DNA of 64,000 nucleotides. Origin: Helicobacter marmotae. Lineage in GTDB: Bacteria; Campylobacterota; Campylobacteria; Campylobacterales; Helicobacteraceae. This document shows, in pieces, positions 8,429-16,583 of this stretch. The translations under genes were made by a program, and so were the position numbers. Below the pieces are notes generated by a model, which searched no databases, was not told where the DNA came from, and worked only from the letters and a program-made list of their open reading frames with translations. The stretch spans positions 1 through 64,000 of the forward strand of contig NZ_NXLR01000007.1 of NCBI RefSeq assembly GCF_003364255.1, read 5' to 3'. Each line of letters starts with the position of its first letter. Position 1 is the first letter of the stretch.

Positions 8429-8464
8429 ATATGCCCTTATAATCCAAAATCAAAGCACATTGTA

Positions 8465-9733
8465 TCACAAGTCTTTGAAGCTCTGTGTGCATATAGCCTT
8501 TATCGTGTGGCTTATGTCTTGGAGCTCAAACTCATCACCCTTTTGCAAGTCTTTTAACATAAGAGGCTTGTTATGCTGACTCACTTGGGCATAGCCATTA
8601 GCACACAACAAGCTTGGATTGCGAGCAGTGAGGGCTTGGAGGATGGTTTGTGCTTGGTAATGTGCTCTATTTAGCCTCTCTTCTATGCAATGTTTTAAAG
8701 TCGGGGCTATATCTTGGAGTTGTGTGGCTTTGTTTTGTAGCACTGATTCAACACTCCGCACCAAAAGCATTTCCAAATGCTTAATCTGCTCATTTTTAGC
8801 ATTATATTGAGAAGTGAAATTATAATGATGAAAGTAATCAAACATCTGTGTTAAAAGCTGCTCTTTATGGGCAATATGGCGCTTTAGCATAGCGGTTAGA
8901 TGATTTGCCATTTCATCAAGGGTGCGGAGGTATTCATCTTTATCGGGTAGAAGTAGCTCCATTGCCCCTGATGGTGTGGGGGCGCGCATATCTGCTACAA
9001 AATCACTAATGAAATAATCAATCTCATGCCCCACTGCCGAGATAATGGGCGTTTTTGCTTCAAAAATCGCTTCGGCTACAATTTCTTCATTAAATGCCCA
9101 CATATCTTCCATACTTCCCCCGCCTCTACCTACAATAAGCACATCAAAGGCATCTTTTGTGCCATAAAAGCTATCTGCGAGTTTGATATTTTGTGCAATA
9201 GAATCTTTTGCCTCTGTGCCTTGCACAAGCGTATTAAAAAGCACAATATGCACATTTTCCCAACGTTTTTTGGCGATTTTTAGCATATCTGCCTTTGCCG
9301 CTCCTGTAGCAGAAGTAAGAAGTGCTATCCGCTTAGGGAAAGGAGGCAAGGGCTTTTTATGCAAGCTATCAAAATATCCCTTTGCCTGAAGTTTTGCCTT
9401 TAGGGCTTCATAATTTTGCATAAGCTCGCCTATGCCAGCAAGCGTAATACTTTTGCATAAGATTTGATACTCCCCCTTAGGAGCATAAACGCTAATAGAG
9501 CCATTAACTTGGACATTCTGCCCCACTTCAAGCTGTATTTTAAGCCCTTTTGCATTCCCTTTAAACATCACACAACGCACACTTGAGTGCTCATCTTTCA
9601 AACTAAAATAAATATGCCCACTTGTATGGAGAGTAAGCGTGCTAATCTCACCTTGTATATAAATATCCATAAAGGTAGTCTCTAAAATACTCTTAATTTG
9701 TGCGTTGAGCTCGCTTATGGCTAATGGCTTCAT
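8465..9733 (-). CDS. xseA: Exodeoxyribonuclease VII large subunit
   Basis: A 422-residue protein of normal family length. Residues ~1-100 form the OB-fold DNA-binding domain (LAISELNAQIKSILE, then YIQGEISTL and HIYFSLKDE). The catalytic domain follows with ALLTSATGAAKADML near residue 137, the hallmark VGRGGGSMEDMWAFNEE near residue 200 and ISAVGHEIDYFISDFVADMRAPTPS near residue 232 (described here in pieces). With XseB it degrades single-stranded DNA to oligonucleotides in recombination and repair. xseB is not in the window. It appears to be the first gene of the minus-strand unit running down to cca, and is divergent from bioB with about 100 bases between them. Confidence 0.95.
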   Translation of the reverse strand: MKPLAISELNAQIKSILETTFMDIYIQGEISTLTLHTSGHIYFSLKDEHSSVRCVMFKGNAKGLKIQLEVGQNVQVNGSISVYAPKGEYQILCKSITLAGIGELMQNYEALKAKLQAKGYFDSLHKKPLPPFPKRIALLTSATGAAKADMLKIAKKRWENVHIVLFNTLVQGTEAKDSIAQNIKLADSFYGTKDAFDVLIVGRGGGSMEDMWAFNEEIVAEAIFEAKTPIISAVGHEIDYFISDFVADMRAPTPSGAMELLLPDKDEYLRTLDEMANHLTAMLKRHIAHKEQLLTQMFDYFHHYNFTSQYNAKNEQIKHLEMLLVRSVESVLQNKATQLQDIAPTLKHCIEERLNRAHYQAQTILQALTARNPSLLCANGYAQVSQHNKPLMLKDLQKGDEFELQDISHTIKAICTQSFKDL

Positions 9734-9832
9734 TCTCTTCCTTTCTCAAAAGCAAGATTCTAGCATAGATAACTTAAAGACTTTTTGCTACAATCTCAAA
9801 CCTTAGTGATTTTACAACATAGGAAGGCAAGT

Positions 9833-10678
9833 ATGTCAAATAATGAAATATTTCTCTGCAGCATTTGTAATGTCAGCTCTGGAGACTGCCCAGAAGATTG
9901 CAAATACTGCACACAAAGCGCGCATTATGGCACGCAGATACAAAGATATAAATACAAAAAAATCGATAAAATCTTGCAAGAAGCAAGAACCTTGCGTGAA
10001 TATGGGGCGCTGGGCTTTTGTCTTGTAACGGCGGGGCGGGGGCTAGATTCTGATAAATGCGAGTATATTGCAGAAGCTGCAAGTGCGATTAAAAAGGCAG
10101 ATTTGGGCTTGCATATCATTGCTTGCTGTGGGAGCTCGGATTTAGATTCCCTAAAATACCTTAAAAAGCACGGCGTAGATAGCTATAATCATAATTTAGA
10201 AACTTCTAAAGAATACTTCCCCAAAATTTGCAGCACTCATACTTGGATTGAACGATTTGAAACTTGTGAAAACACGCTTAAAGCCGAGCTAGGGCTTTGC
10301 TCCGGGGGGATATTTGGCATAGGAGAGAGCTGGAATGATAGAATCGAGCTTTTAAAACATTTACAGATTCTCTCTCCGCATAGCTCCCCTATTAATTTCT
10401 ATATCGCCAATGAAGCCCTGCCTTTGCCTATGCAAACTCTAAGCCAAGATGAAGCGCTTGAGTGTGTCATACTCGCTAGAGAATACCTCCCCAATGCGCG
10501 TTTAATGATAGCAGGCGGGAGAGAAGCGGTCTTTGGTGATAATCAAAAGCCCCTTTTTGAAGCAGGTATTAATGCTGTGGTGCTAGGAGACTATCTCACT
10601 ACCGATGGTAAAGCCCCTAGAGATGATGTAGCGATGATAGAATCTTATGGCTACATACCCGCACAAAGCTGCCACTAA
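9833..10678 (+). CDS. bioB: Biotin synthase
   Basis: A 281-residue radical-SAM enzyme that inserts sulfur into dethiobiotin to make biotin. The [4Fe-4S]/SAM motif Cx3Cx2C is at C19, C23, C26 (GDCPEDCKYC). Family motifs YNHNLETS, GGIFGIGESWNDR and ARLMIAGGRE bind SAM and the [2Fe-2S] cluster. The start at 9833 is chosen because AGGAAGG lies just upstream and the protein then matches the length and N-terminus of H. pylori BioB; an in-frame ATG at 9785 would add 16 residues with no homology. It is followed 9 bases later by a YihY-family gene, the same order as HP1406-HP1407. Confidence 0.95.
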   Translation: MSNNEIFLCSICNVSSGDCPEDCKYCTQSAHYGTQIQRYKYKKIDKILQEARTLREYGALGFCLVTAGRGLDSDKCEYIAEAASAIKKADLGLHIIACCGSSDLDSLKYLKKHGVDSYNHNLETSKEYFPKICSTHTWIERFETCENTLKAELGLCSGGIFGIGESWNDRIELLKHLQILSPHSSPINFYIANEALPLPMQTLSQDEALECVILAREYLPNARLMIAGGREAVFGDNQKPLFEAGINAVVLGDYLTTDGKAPRDDVAMIESYGYIPAQSCH

Positions 10679-10687
10679 AGGAAAAAT

Positions 10688-11575
10688 ATGCCACAAACAC
10701 AAAAAGAGCGGCTCATACAAATCCTTTGGGTAAAAGGGCATAACATATTTTTTGCACTATGGAATAGGCTTAAAAGTATATGGGACTTTGTCGCAGATAA
10801 GGAATTAAGCTTTTATGCTGCCTCACTCAGCTTTTATACGATTTTTGCCATAGTGCCGCTTTTGCTCATTGTATTTTCAATCTTTATTAATCTCCCTAAT
10901 TTTCAATCTCAAGTTGCACAAATTCGCGAGCTTATCCTCTCAAATATCCTCCCCACGCATACAGATGTGATTTCTAGCTATCTTGATACCTTTATGCAAA
11001 ATAGCTCTTCACTAGGAATGATGGGGCTTGCTTATACGCTTGTAGCTTCGGTGATGTTTTTTCGTAATTATGAATATATCGCAGCTAAGATGTTCAACTC
11101 CACACCGCGCAAGTTTTTTGATTCTCTAGTGATGTATTGGACGATGATTACACTTTTCCCCGTGGTGCTGGCTTTCTCTATCTATTTCAGCACAGAAGTG
11201 CAAAAAACCCTAAAAGGTGCGAGTGATATAAGCATGGTGCTTGATTTTATCCCTTATATCCTTACTTGGGCTATGTTTTTCTTGCTTTTTAAGCTCTCTG
11301 CAAATAAGCCCTTAAAGCTCCTCTCACTTCTTAGCTCAAGTATCCTCACTACGGCTGTGTGGCTTTTAACAAAATGGGCATTTGTGTATTATGTATTCTA
11401 TAATCAAACCTATAAAAGCGTGTATGGACCTATTTCAATCTTTCTTTTTCTTATGTTGTGGATTTATATATCTTGGTTTGTGTTGCTTTATGGTATGAGA
11501 TTCTGTGAAGGGTTTGCTACAAATTTTGGCAAAACACTTGAAGAGAAATACGGCATTAGCACCGCTGAAATATAA
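10688..11575 (+). CDS. YihY/BrkB family inner-membrane protein
   Basis: A 295-residue integral membrane protein with about six hydrophobic helices (for example LSFYTIFAIVPLLLIVFSIF, YILTWAMFFLLF and ISIFLFLMLWIYISWFVLLYG). The ELSFYAASLSFYTIFAIVPLL segment matches the start of the YihY family, long misannotated as ribonuclease BN. Its role in the inner membrane is not established. It follows bioB by 9 bases and probably shares its transcript. Confidence 0.85.
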   Translation: MPQTQKERLIQILWVKGHNIFFALWNRLKSIWDFVADKELSFYAASLSFYTIFAIVPLLLIVFSIFINLPNFQSQVAQIRELILSNILPTHTDVISSYLDTFMQNSSSLGMMGLAYTLVASVMFFRNYEYIAAKMFNSTPRKFFDSLVMYWTMITLFPVVLAFSIYFSTEVQKTLKGASDISMVLDFIPYILTWAMFFLLFKLSANKPLKLLSLLSSSILTTAVWLLTKWAFVYYVFYNQTYKSVYGPISIFLFLMLWIYISWFVLLYGMRFCEGFATNFGKTLEEKYGISTAEI

Positions 11576-11579
11576 GCCA

Positions 11580-11595
11580 CCCCTTTTACAAGGGG
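11580..11595. terminator. GC-rich hairpin between convergent genes
   Basis: A 6-bp stem CCCCTT / AAGGGG with a 4-base loop lies between the end of the YihY gene and the end of the minus-strand OMP gene. It could serve both strands; neither side has a long T run. Confidence 0.45.
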
Positions 11596-11605
11596 CGGAA
11601 TAAAA

Positions 11606-12211
11606 TTAGAAGTTAAAGATATAGCGCACACCTATGCTGTAATTTTGACGTGCTGTGGTTTTAGAAGAATCCACATCTTCTAATGTAGTATTCATAAATG
11701 GCACACGTGCGGCGATTTCAATACCATGATGTTTATGAATCACACTGCGCAAACCAACATTAAGGGCTACATTAAAGCCTGTTTTCTTTAAGCCATTATC
11801 AAGCTTGTAAGTATTCGCTCCTAGTCCAAGCCCTAAAAATGCACCAAGATCAAGGGAATAATTAGAGATGAAGTTATAAAGCGCATCAGCATTCACGCCA
11901 TAATCCATAACCTTAAGCTTATCGCTATTCTCTCCCATATCTCCTTTTGTGTTTGCATATGCGAAATTCACATAATAGCGTGCCCCTAATTTTGGAGTAA
12001 AAAATTGTTTATATCCTGCGATAATTTCATAATTTAAACCATTATATTTATATTTATCCGAAAAAGAGCTACCCGCACTATCTGCCGCTCCCTCTATTTT
12101 GACATGAGAGCTATTATAGCCCAGCCCCACACCTACAAATATTCCATTTTCCTCTGCTACTGCTAAAGAGCTAGCCAAAGCAAGAGCTGAACTAATTAAT
12201 TTTGTTTTCAT
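11606..12211 (-). CDS. Outer-membrane beta-barrel protein, tandem paralogue 1
   Basis: A 201-residue exported protein with signal peptide (TKLISSALALASSLAVA, cut before EENG). The mature part is an eight-strand-type barrel ending in VRYIFNF. It is strongly similar over its whole length to the neighbour at 12457-13068 (shared EENGIF-GVGLGYN, FFTPK-GARYY-NFAYA, GVNADALYNF and LDFGAFLGLGLGAN-type blocks), so the pair arose by tandem duplication. A TATAAT box on the minus strand (12265-12270) and a TAGGAGA ribosome binding site precede it, so it can be expressed on its own. Specific function unknown. Confidence 0.75.
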   Translation of the reverse strand: MKTKLISSALALASSLAVAEENGIFVGVGLGYNSSHVKIEGAADSAGSSFSDKYKYNGLNYEIIAGYKQFFTPKLGARYYVNFAYANTKGDMGENSDKLKVMDYGVNADALYNFISNYSLDLGAFLGLGLGANTYKLDNGLKKTGFNVALNVGLRSVIHKHHGIEIAARVPFMNTTLEDVDSSKTTARQNYSIGVRYIFNF

Positions 12212-12264
12212 GTAAGTCTCCTAAAATCATTAATATAATGCGAACGTCTTACGAACGCTTCTCC

Positions 12265-12270
12265 ATTATA
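12265..12270 (-). promoter_or_regulatory. Putative -10 box for the OMP gene at 11606-12211
   Basis: TATAAT on the minus strand, about 54 bases upstream of the start codon, in the 245-base gap between the two tandem OMP genes. No convincing -35 element. Confidence 0.4.
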
Positions 12271-12416
12271 ATGAAATTGTTCTTTTGAAATCTGTAAAAA
12301 AAGTGTATTATTGCTTAAAATAGTTACCCAATGTAACAACTTAGTAGTATCTAAACATAAAAAAAATTAGTTAGCATTTGCTACAAATTTACCAAAGTAT
12401 TTGGATTTAAGAGATT

Positions 12417-12447
12417 AAAAAAGGGGGTCTCACCCCTAAAAAGGGGT
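12417..12447 (-). terminator. Rho-independent terminator with alternative hairpin
   Basis: Downstream of the OMP gene at 12457-13068 the minus strand reads GGGGT-GAG-ACCCC followed by C and TTTTTT, a compact intrinsic terminator (12417-12436). An overlapping alternative stem, ACCCC-TTTTT-AGGGGT (12432-12447), uses the same bases, so the two hairpins are mutually exclusive. Confidence 0.6.
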
Positions 12448-12456
12448 AAGGATAAA

Positions 12457-13068
12457 TTAGAAGTTAAAGACATAGCGCACGCCTACATTGTAGGTTTGCC
12501 TTGCTTGCTCTTTATAGCCATCTTTGTCTGTAATAGTAGTAGTGAGGAATGGCACTCTTGCGGCAAGCTCAATGCCATGATGCTGAGCAATAAGAGTGCG
12601 CAAGCCTACATTGATAGCTACATTAAAGCCTGTTTTCTTGTCGCCTCCTACAACCTTATAGTTATTAGCTCCAAGCCCAAGCCCTAGAAATGCACCAAAA
12701 TCAAGTCTCTCGCTTGATACAAAGTTATAGAGTGCATCAGCATTCACACCAAAGTCCATAACTTTGATTTTTTCCGTTACATCTTCAATCTTTTTCTTAG
12801 TATCTGCATAGGCAAAGTTCGCATAATAGCGGGCACCAAACTTAGGGGTGAAGAATTGCTTATATCCAGCTATGATTTCATAACTCAAACCGCCGAAGTT
12901 ATATTTATCAGAGAAAGTCCCGCCTGCATCATCTGCTGGTCCTTCCATCTTATGTTGAGTGCCATTATAGCCTAATCCTACACCTATAAATATTCCATTT
13001 TCTTCTGCTAGAGTTATAGAGCTTGCCATAGCTAATGCTGCAACTGAGCTTATAAAAATTCTTTTCAT
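12457..13068 (-). CDS. Outer-membrane beta-barrel protein, tandem paralogue 2
   Basis: A 203-residue protein with signal peptide (KRIFISSVAALAMASSITLA) and a mature barrel of the same type as the gene at 11606-12211, ending in VRYVFNF. Differences between the two concentrate in presumed loops (for example TVTEKIK versus ENSDKLK-type segments) while strands are conserved. It is preceded by an AAGGAGT ribosome binding site and followed by a strong intrinsic terminator, so it is probably monocistronic. Function unknown; likely an abundant small outer-membrane protein. Confidence 0.75.
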   Translation of the reverse strand: MKRIFISSVAALAMASSITLAEENGIFIGVGLGYNGTQHKMEGPADDAGGTFSDKYNFGGLSYEIIAGYKQFFTPKFGARYYANFAYADTKKKIEDVTEKIKVMDFGVNADALYNFVSSERLDFGAFLGLGLGANNYKVVGGDKKTGFNVAINVGLRTLIAQHHGIELAARVPFLTTTITDKDGYKEQARQTYNVGVRYVFNF

Positions 13069-13191
13069 AATGACTCCTTATAGAATAAATTTGCATTTAC
13101 TGCACTTTGATTGTATAACCAATAGATTTTCCTTTATTCCAAAGCCTATATGATTGTTTGAATTTTATATGAAGTTTTACAAAATGTAGCA

Positions 13192-15417
13192 CTAAGGATT
13201 TATTTCGACTTTTTCTTTACATTTAAGGCATTCGTATATTTGTTTTTTACGATATTCCCTCTCACACATCGCCCCACCACATTTTGGGCATTTCTCTGCA
13301 ACGGGTGCAAATTTTGAAATAAAAGTACATTTTGGATAATTCTTACAGCCAAAAAACGCCCCCTTGCGGCTAAATCTCTGCACAATCTCTCCGCCACATT
13401 CCGGGCAGGCTACATTGGGGAGAGTTTTAGGAGCAGATTTATTTTGCAAAGATTTAGTATTTTTACACTCAGGGTAGCCGCTACAAGCAAGAAACTCACC
13501 ATTGCGACTTCTTTTCCTCACCATAGGTTTGCCACATTTCTCACACACTCCTTCTTCTTCTTGCTCTGCTTTATGCTCACTGGGTTTAATGTATTTACAT
13601 TTAGGGTAGCCGCTACAAGCGACAAATAAACCATACTTACTCTGCCTTTGTACAAGCTCCTTGCCACATTTTGGGCACATCTCACCTGTGGGGAGGGCGA
13701 GCTTTTGGGAAGCGATGTCCTTTTTGCCTAACTCAACCTTTGATATAAATGGCTCATAAAATCCCCATAGCATACTCTGCCAGTCAATCTTCTCTTGTGC
13801 TATATCATCAAGCTTATCTTCTAAGGCTGCACTAAAATGAGAATCCACTATTTCATTAAAATGTGATTCAAGCATTTCTACTACCTTAAAAGCACTCTCG
13901 CTTGGCACGAGCTGCTTTTTCTCTGCTTTTACATATTCTCTTGTTAAGAGTAGAGAAATGGTAGGGGCATAAGTAGAAGGGCGCCCTATACCTAAAGATT
14001 CCATACTTTTAATAATGCTTGCTTCATTATATCTTGGGGGAGCCTCTGTGGATTTCTCTAATGCCTTAAGCTCACATAAGCTTACTTTCAAGCCCTCCTC
14101 ACACGCAGGCAAAAGCTTATCCTTATCATCATTCCCCATAATTTTATAAAATCCATCAAAAGTAAGCCTGCGCCCATTTGCCTTAAACTCAACTGTATGC
14201 TCTGTGCTTTCATTGCCAAAAGTAATACTTTGTAACTCAAAAAGCGCATCTGTGCTTTGAGAAGCCAAAAAACGATTATAAATAAGCTTATAGAGTTTAT
14301 GCTCTTCAGGGCTCAAATACGCACTTGCCACATCTGGGGTGAAAGCAAGATTAGTGGGTCGTATGGCTTCATGTGCTTCTTGCGCACTTTTGGCATTGGT
14401 AGCATAATTTTTAGGAGTTTTAGGGACATATTGCTCCCCATAAGTCTCTAAAAGTACCGCTCTCGCTGCCTCTTTAGCCTCTTTGGCTATATTTAAGCTA
14501 TCTGTTCTCATATAGGTGATAACCCCCATTGTGCCCGCATTTGTTTTTACACCCTCATAGAGCCTTTGGGCAATGCTCATCGTGCGCGTAGGAGAGAATC
14601 CTAAAAGGCTTGAAGCACTCTGCTGCAAAGTAGAGGTCATAAATGGCGGAGGGGTGGAAGTTTTTTTACTTTTTTTGCTGATTTCTTTAATGAAAAAATG
14701 CGTGTTTTCAATGTATTTACACATCTCTTTCACTTCATTTTTATCCTGCAAGGAGAGCTTTTCTAGCTTTTTATCATAATATACAAGCTCAGCCTCTATC
14801 TGTTCTTTTTCCTTTGTGTTTAGGGCAAAATGCGCATTGATATTAAAATAAATGGTTGGTTTAAAAGCACGTATCTCCCTCTCTCTATCAATAATAATCT
14901 TTAATGCCGCACTTTGCACTCTCCCCGCAGATAAGCCCTTTTGAATCTTAGAAGACATCAGTTGAGAAAGTTTAAAGCCCACGATTCTATCTAACAATCG
15001 CCGAGCTTGCTGGGCATTTACCTTTGCCATATCAATTTCCTTAGGATTCTGCAAAGAATGTGTAATGGCATTTTTAGTAATCTCATGGAATACAATGCGC
15101 GGGAACTCCTTATAAGGGCGCTCAAGGGCTTGGGTGATATGATAGCCTATAGCTTCCCCCTCTCTATCCTCATCGGTAGCGATATAAGTAGTCTTTGCTT
15201 TTTTACTTGCACTCTTAATCTTGCTTACAATCTCTTCATGGTCTTTATCAATGCTATATTGGGGTTGAAAATGTTTATCTTTAATCTCAATGCCAAAGCT
15301 GTATTTGGGTAAATCACGAATATGCCCCTTAGAAGCGATAACCTCATAATTATCCCCTAAGAAGTTTTTAATCGTTTTAGCCTTAGCGGGTGATTCCACA
15401 ATAATCAAATCTTTCAT
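13192..15417 (-). CDS. topA: DNA topoisomerase I
   Basis: A 741-residue type IA topoisomerase that relaxes negative supercoils. The Toprim domain starts with LIIVESPAKAKTI and carries the metal-binding ATDEDREGEAI near residue 105. The catalytic tyrosine is in GVITYMRTDSLN near residue 295. Four C-terminal zinc-finger-like modules follow (CPKCGKELV, CEKCGKPMV, CPECGGEIV and CPKCGGAMC, each closed by a second Cys pair). I choose ATG 15417, with AAGGG six bases upstream, over the in-frame TTG at 15423. In H. pylori topA and flaB are adjacent; here 1.1 kb of repeats separates them. Confidence 0.95.
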   Translation of the reverse strand: MKDLIIVESPAKAKTIKNFLGDNYEVIASKGHIRDLPKYSFGIEIKDKHFQPQYSIDKDHEEIVSKIKSASKKAKTTYIATDEDREGEAIGYHITQALERPYKEFPRIVFHEITKNAITHSLQNPKEIDMAKVNAQQARRLLDRIVGFKLSQLMSSKIQKGLSAGRVQSAALKIIIDREREIRAFKPTIYFNINAHFALNTKEKEQIEAELVYYDKKLEKLSLQDKNEVKEMCKYIENTHFFIKEISKKSKKTSTPPPFMTSTLQQSASSLLGFSPTRTMSIAQRLYEGVKTNAGTMGVITYMRTDSLNIAKEAKEAARAVLLETYGEQYVPKTPKNYATNAKSAQEAHEAIRPTNLAFTPDVASAYLSPEEHKLYKLIYNRFLASQSTDALFELQSITFGNESTEHTVEFKANGRRLTFDGFYKIMGNDDKDKLLPACEEGLKVSLCELKALEKSTEAPPRYNEASIIKSMESLGIGRPSTYAPTISLLLTREYVKAEKKQLVPSESAFKVVEMLESHFNEIVDSHFSAALEDKLDDIAQEKIDWQSMLWGFYEPFISKVELGKKDIASQKLALPTGEMCPKCGKELVQRQSKYGLFVACSGYPKCKYIKPSEHKAEQEEEGVCEKCGKPMVRKRSRNGEFLACSGYPECKNTKSLQNKSAPKTLPNVACPECGGEIVQRFSRKGAFFGCKNYPKCTFISKFAPVAEKCPKCGGAMCEREYRKKQIYECLKCKEKVEINP

Positions 15418-15482
15418 ATACAACCCTTGTATGCCTTATTTTTGAAGCTAGGATTGTAGCACAGATTCCAAATAATATACCT

Positions 15483-16076
15483 TTGTCGTTATCAAACTCC
15501 CCTCAACGTGACAAACTCATTTCCCTTGTAAGGTAATTTTGTCTATAGGTTAAAATTATTGTTATGTCTTTGCCCTCTATATAATAAGGCTAAAATCGCT
15601 TTTTAAGTCTCTAGTAATTCTTATAGAGATATTTGGGTCGCTATGCTCTCTGAATATAACAAACTTTGCTACCCGCAAGGGAAACCCACACATAATAAAC
15701 ACCTGCAAAGGAAGTTATTTTGTCATTCCAAGCATTGTGAAGAAACTTCGCCCGAATCACCAGCGAGTCCGTTATTTTGTCATTCTGAGGGGCTTCAGCC
15801 CCGAAGAATCTCTAAACGAATCACTAGTCGCTAAAAGAGATTCTTCGCCTGTTTCACAGGCTCAGAATGACAAACTAACAACATTTACTAGAAAGCCCAC
15901 AGAGATTCTTCACCCCTTGCAGGGGTTCAGAATGACAAAATAATTTCCCTTACGGGTAGCCAAGTTTGTCATTCTGAGGGAAGGCAACGCCTGACCGAAG
16001 AATCTCTACCCGAATCACTAGTCACCAAAATAGATTCTTCGGCTTTTGCAAAGCCTAAGACATGACAATAAATCCC
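15483..16076. repeat. Cluster of dispersed palindromic repeats upstream of flaB
   Basis: Several units built from GTCATTCTGAG...GAAGAATCTCT, a spacer with ACTAGT, and the inverted AGAGATTCTTCG...CAGAATGAC. The clearest full unit is 15776-15874. Mini-hairpins inside the arms include GGGGCTTCAGCCCC (15789-15802), GCCTGT-TTC-ACAGGC (15847-15861) and CCCCT-TGC-AGGGG (15913-15925). Short open frames run through the cluster but have no ribosome binding site and read the same repeat peptide seen at other loci, so I call no gene here. Confidence 0.85.
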
Positions 16077-16080
16077 AAAT

Positions 16081-16282
16081 GTCTTTCAGCAGTGAGATAT
16101 ATTCTCATCACAGGATAAAATTAAATCGCACGAAGTGCCACCTCTTAAAGCGTCGTCGGGGCGGGGGATATATAAGGGGGCAAGAATATTATTATGGGGT
16201 TGGAGCTTGCCTGCACGAGCGAAGCTCTTGCCCCCATTATTTTATAAAACTTTGCACATTCAAGCCCCTCCCCCTTATAGAA
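16081..16282. repeat. About 200-bp non-coding module, copy 1 (copy 2 at 62513-62705)
   Basis: This segment shares GATAAAATTAAATCGCAC, a GGGGGATATATAAGGGG stretch, ATTATTTTATAAAACT and a final CCCCT-rich CCTTATA with 62513-62705, in the same order and spacing. In this copy GGGGGCAAGA (16176-16185) pairs perfectly with 16226-16235. Both copies are bracketed by the dispersed palindromic repeats. It could be a decayed mobile element or a structured RNA. Confidence 0.55.
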
Positions 16283-16309
16283 AAAGAAAAAAGAGAATCG
16301 CTAACGACT

Positions 16310-16437
16310 CCGTTAGTTTGTCATTCTGAGGGAGCACGAAATGGAGGCGAAGAATCTCTCTTATCCGCTAGAGAATTGCTTTCAAAAACACCAAAAAGCA
16401 CGACTAGTGATTCTTGCAGAGATTCTCCGCCCCCAAA
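16310..16437. repeat. Further dispersed palindromic repeat unit
   Basis: Another TTTGTCATTCTGAGGGAG...GAAGAATCTCT half unit with a CGACTAGTGATTC spacer and an inverted half ending CAGAGATTCTCCGCC. Together with 15483-16282 it fills the non-coding gap between topA and flaB. Confidence 0.75.
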
Positions 16438-16527
16438 GTCGCTAGATAAATAAACTACATATTTTCTGCCCCGCATCAATTATCACTTCCACACTTCTGT
16501 AATACTAAAACTCAATGCCTCTAAATA

Positions 16528-16543
16528 TGGAATGCCATTTGCT
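16528..16543 (+). promoter_or_regulatory. Sigma-54 promoter of flaB
   Basis: TGG (16528-16530), 10 bases, then GC (16541-16542) followed by TT matches the -24/-12 consensus TGGNAN7TTGCNN. The start codon is about 40 bases downstream. Class 2 flagellar genes of Helicobacter, including flaB, use RpoN with the FlgR/FlgS system. Confidence 0.85.
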
Positions 16544-16583
16544 TAATCGGCATAAAGCAAAAAATTTTAGCAAAGGATGCAAT

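Noticed and set aside
9785-9832. Upstream start for bioB adding 16 residues
   Set aside because: The AGGAAGG ribosome binding site fits ATG 9833 and the extra residues have no counterpart in BioB proteins.
16046-16453. Open frame of 135 codons upstream of flaB
   Set aside because: It runs through the palindromic repeats and the 200-bp module, has no ribosome binding site and reads repeat peptides found at other intergenic loci.
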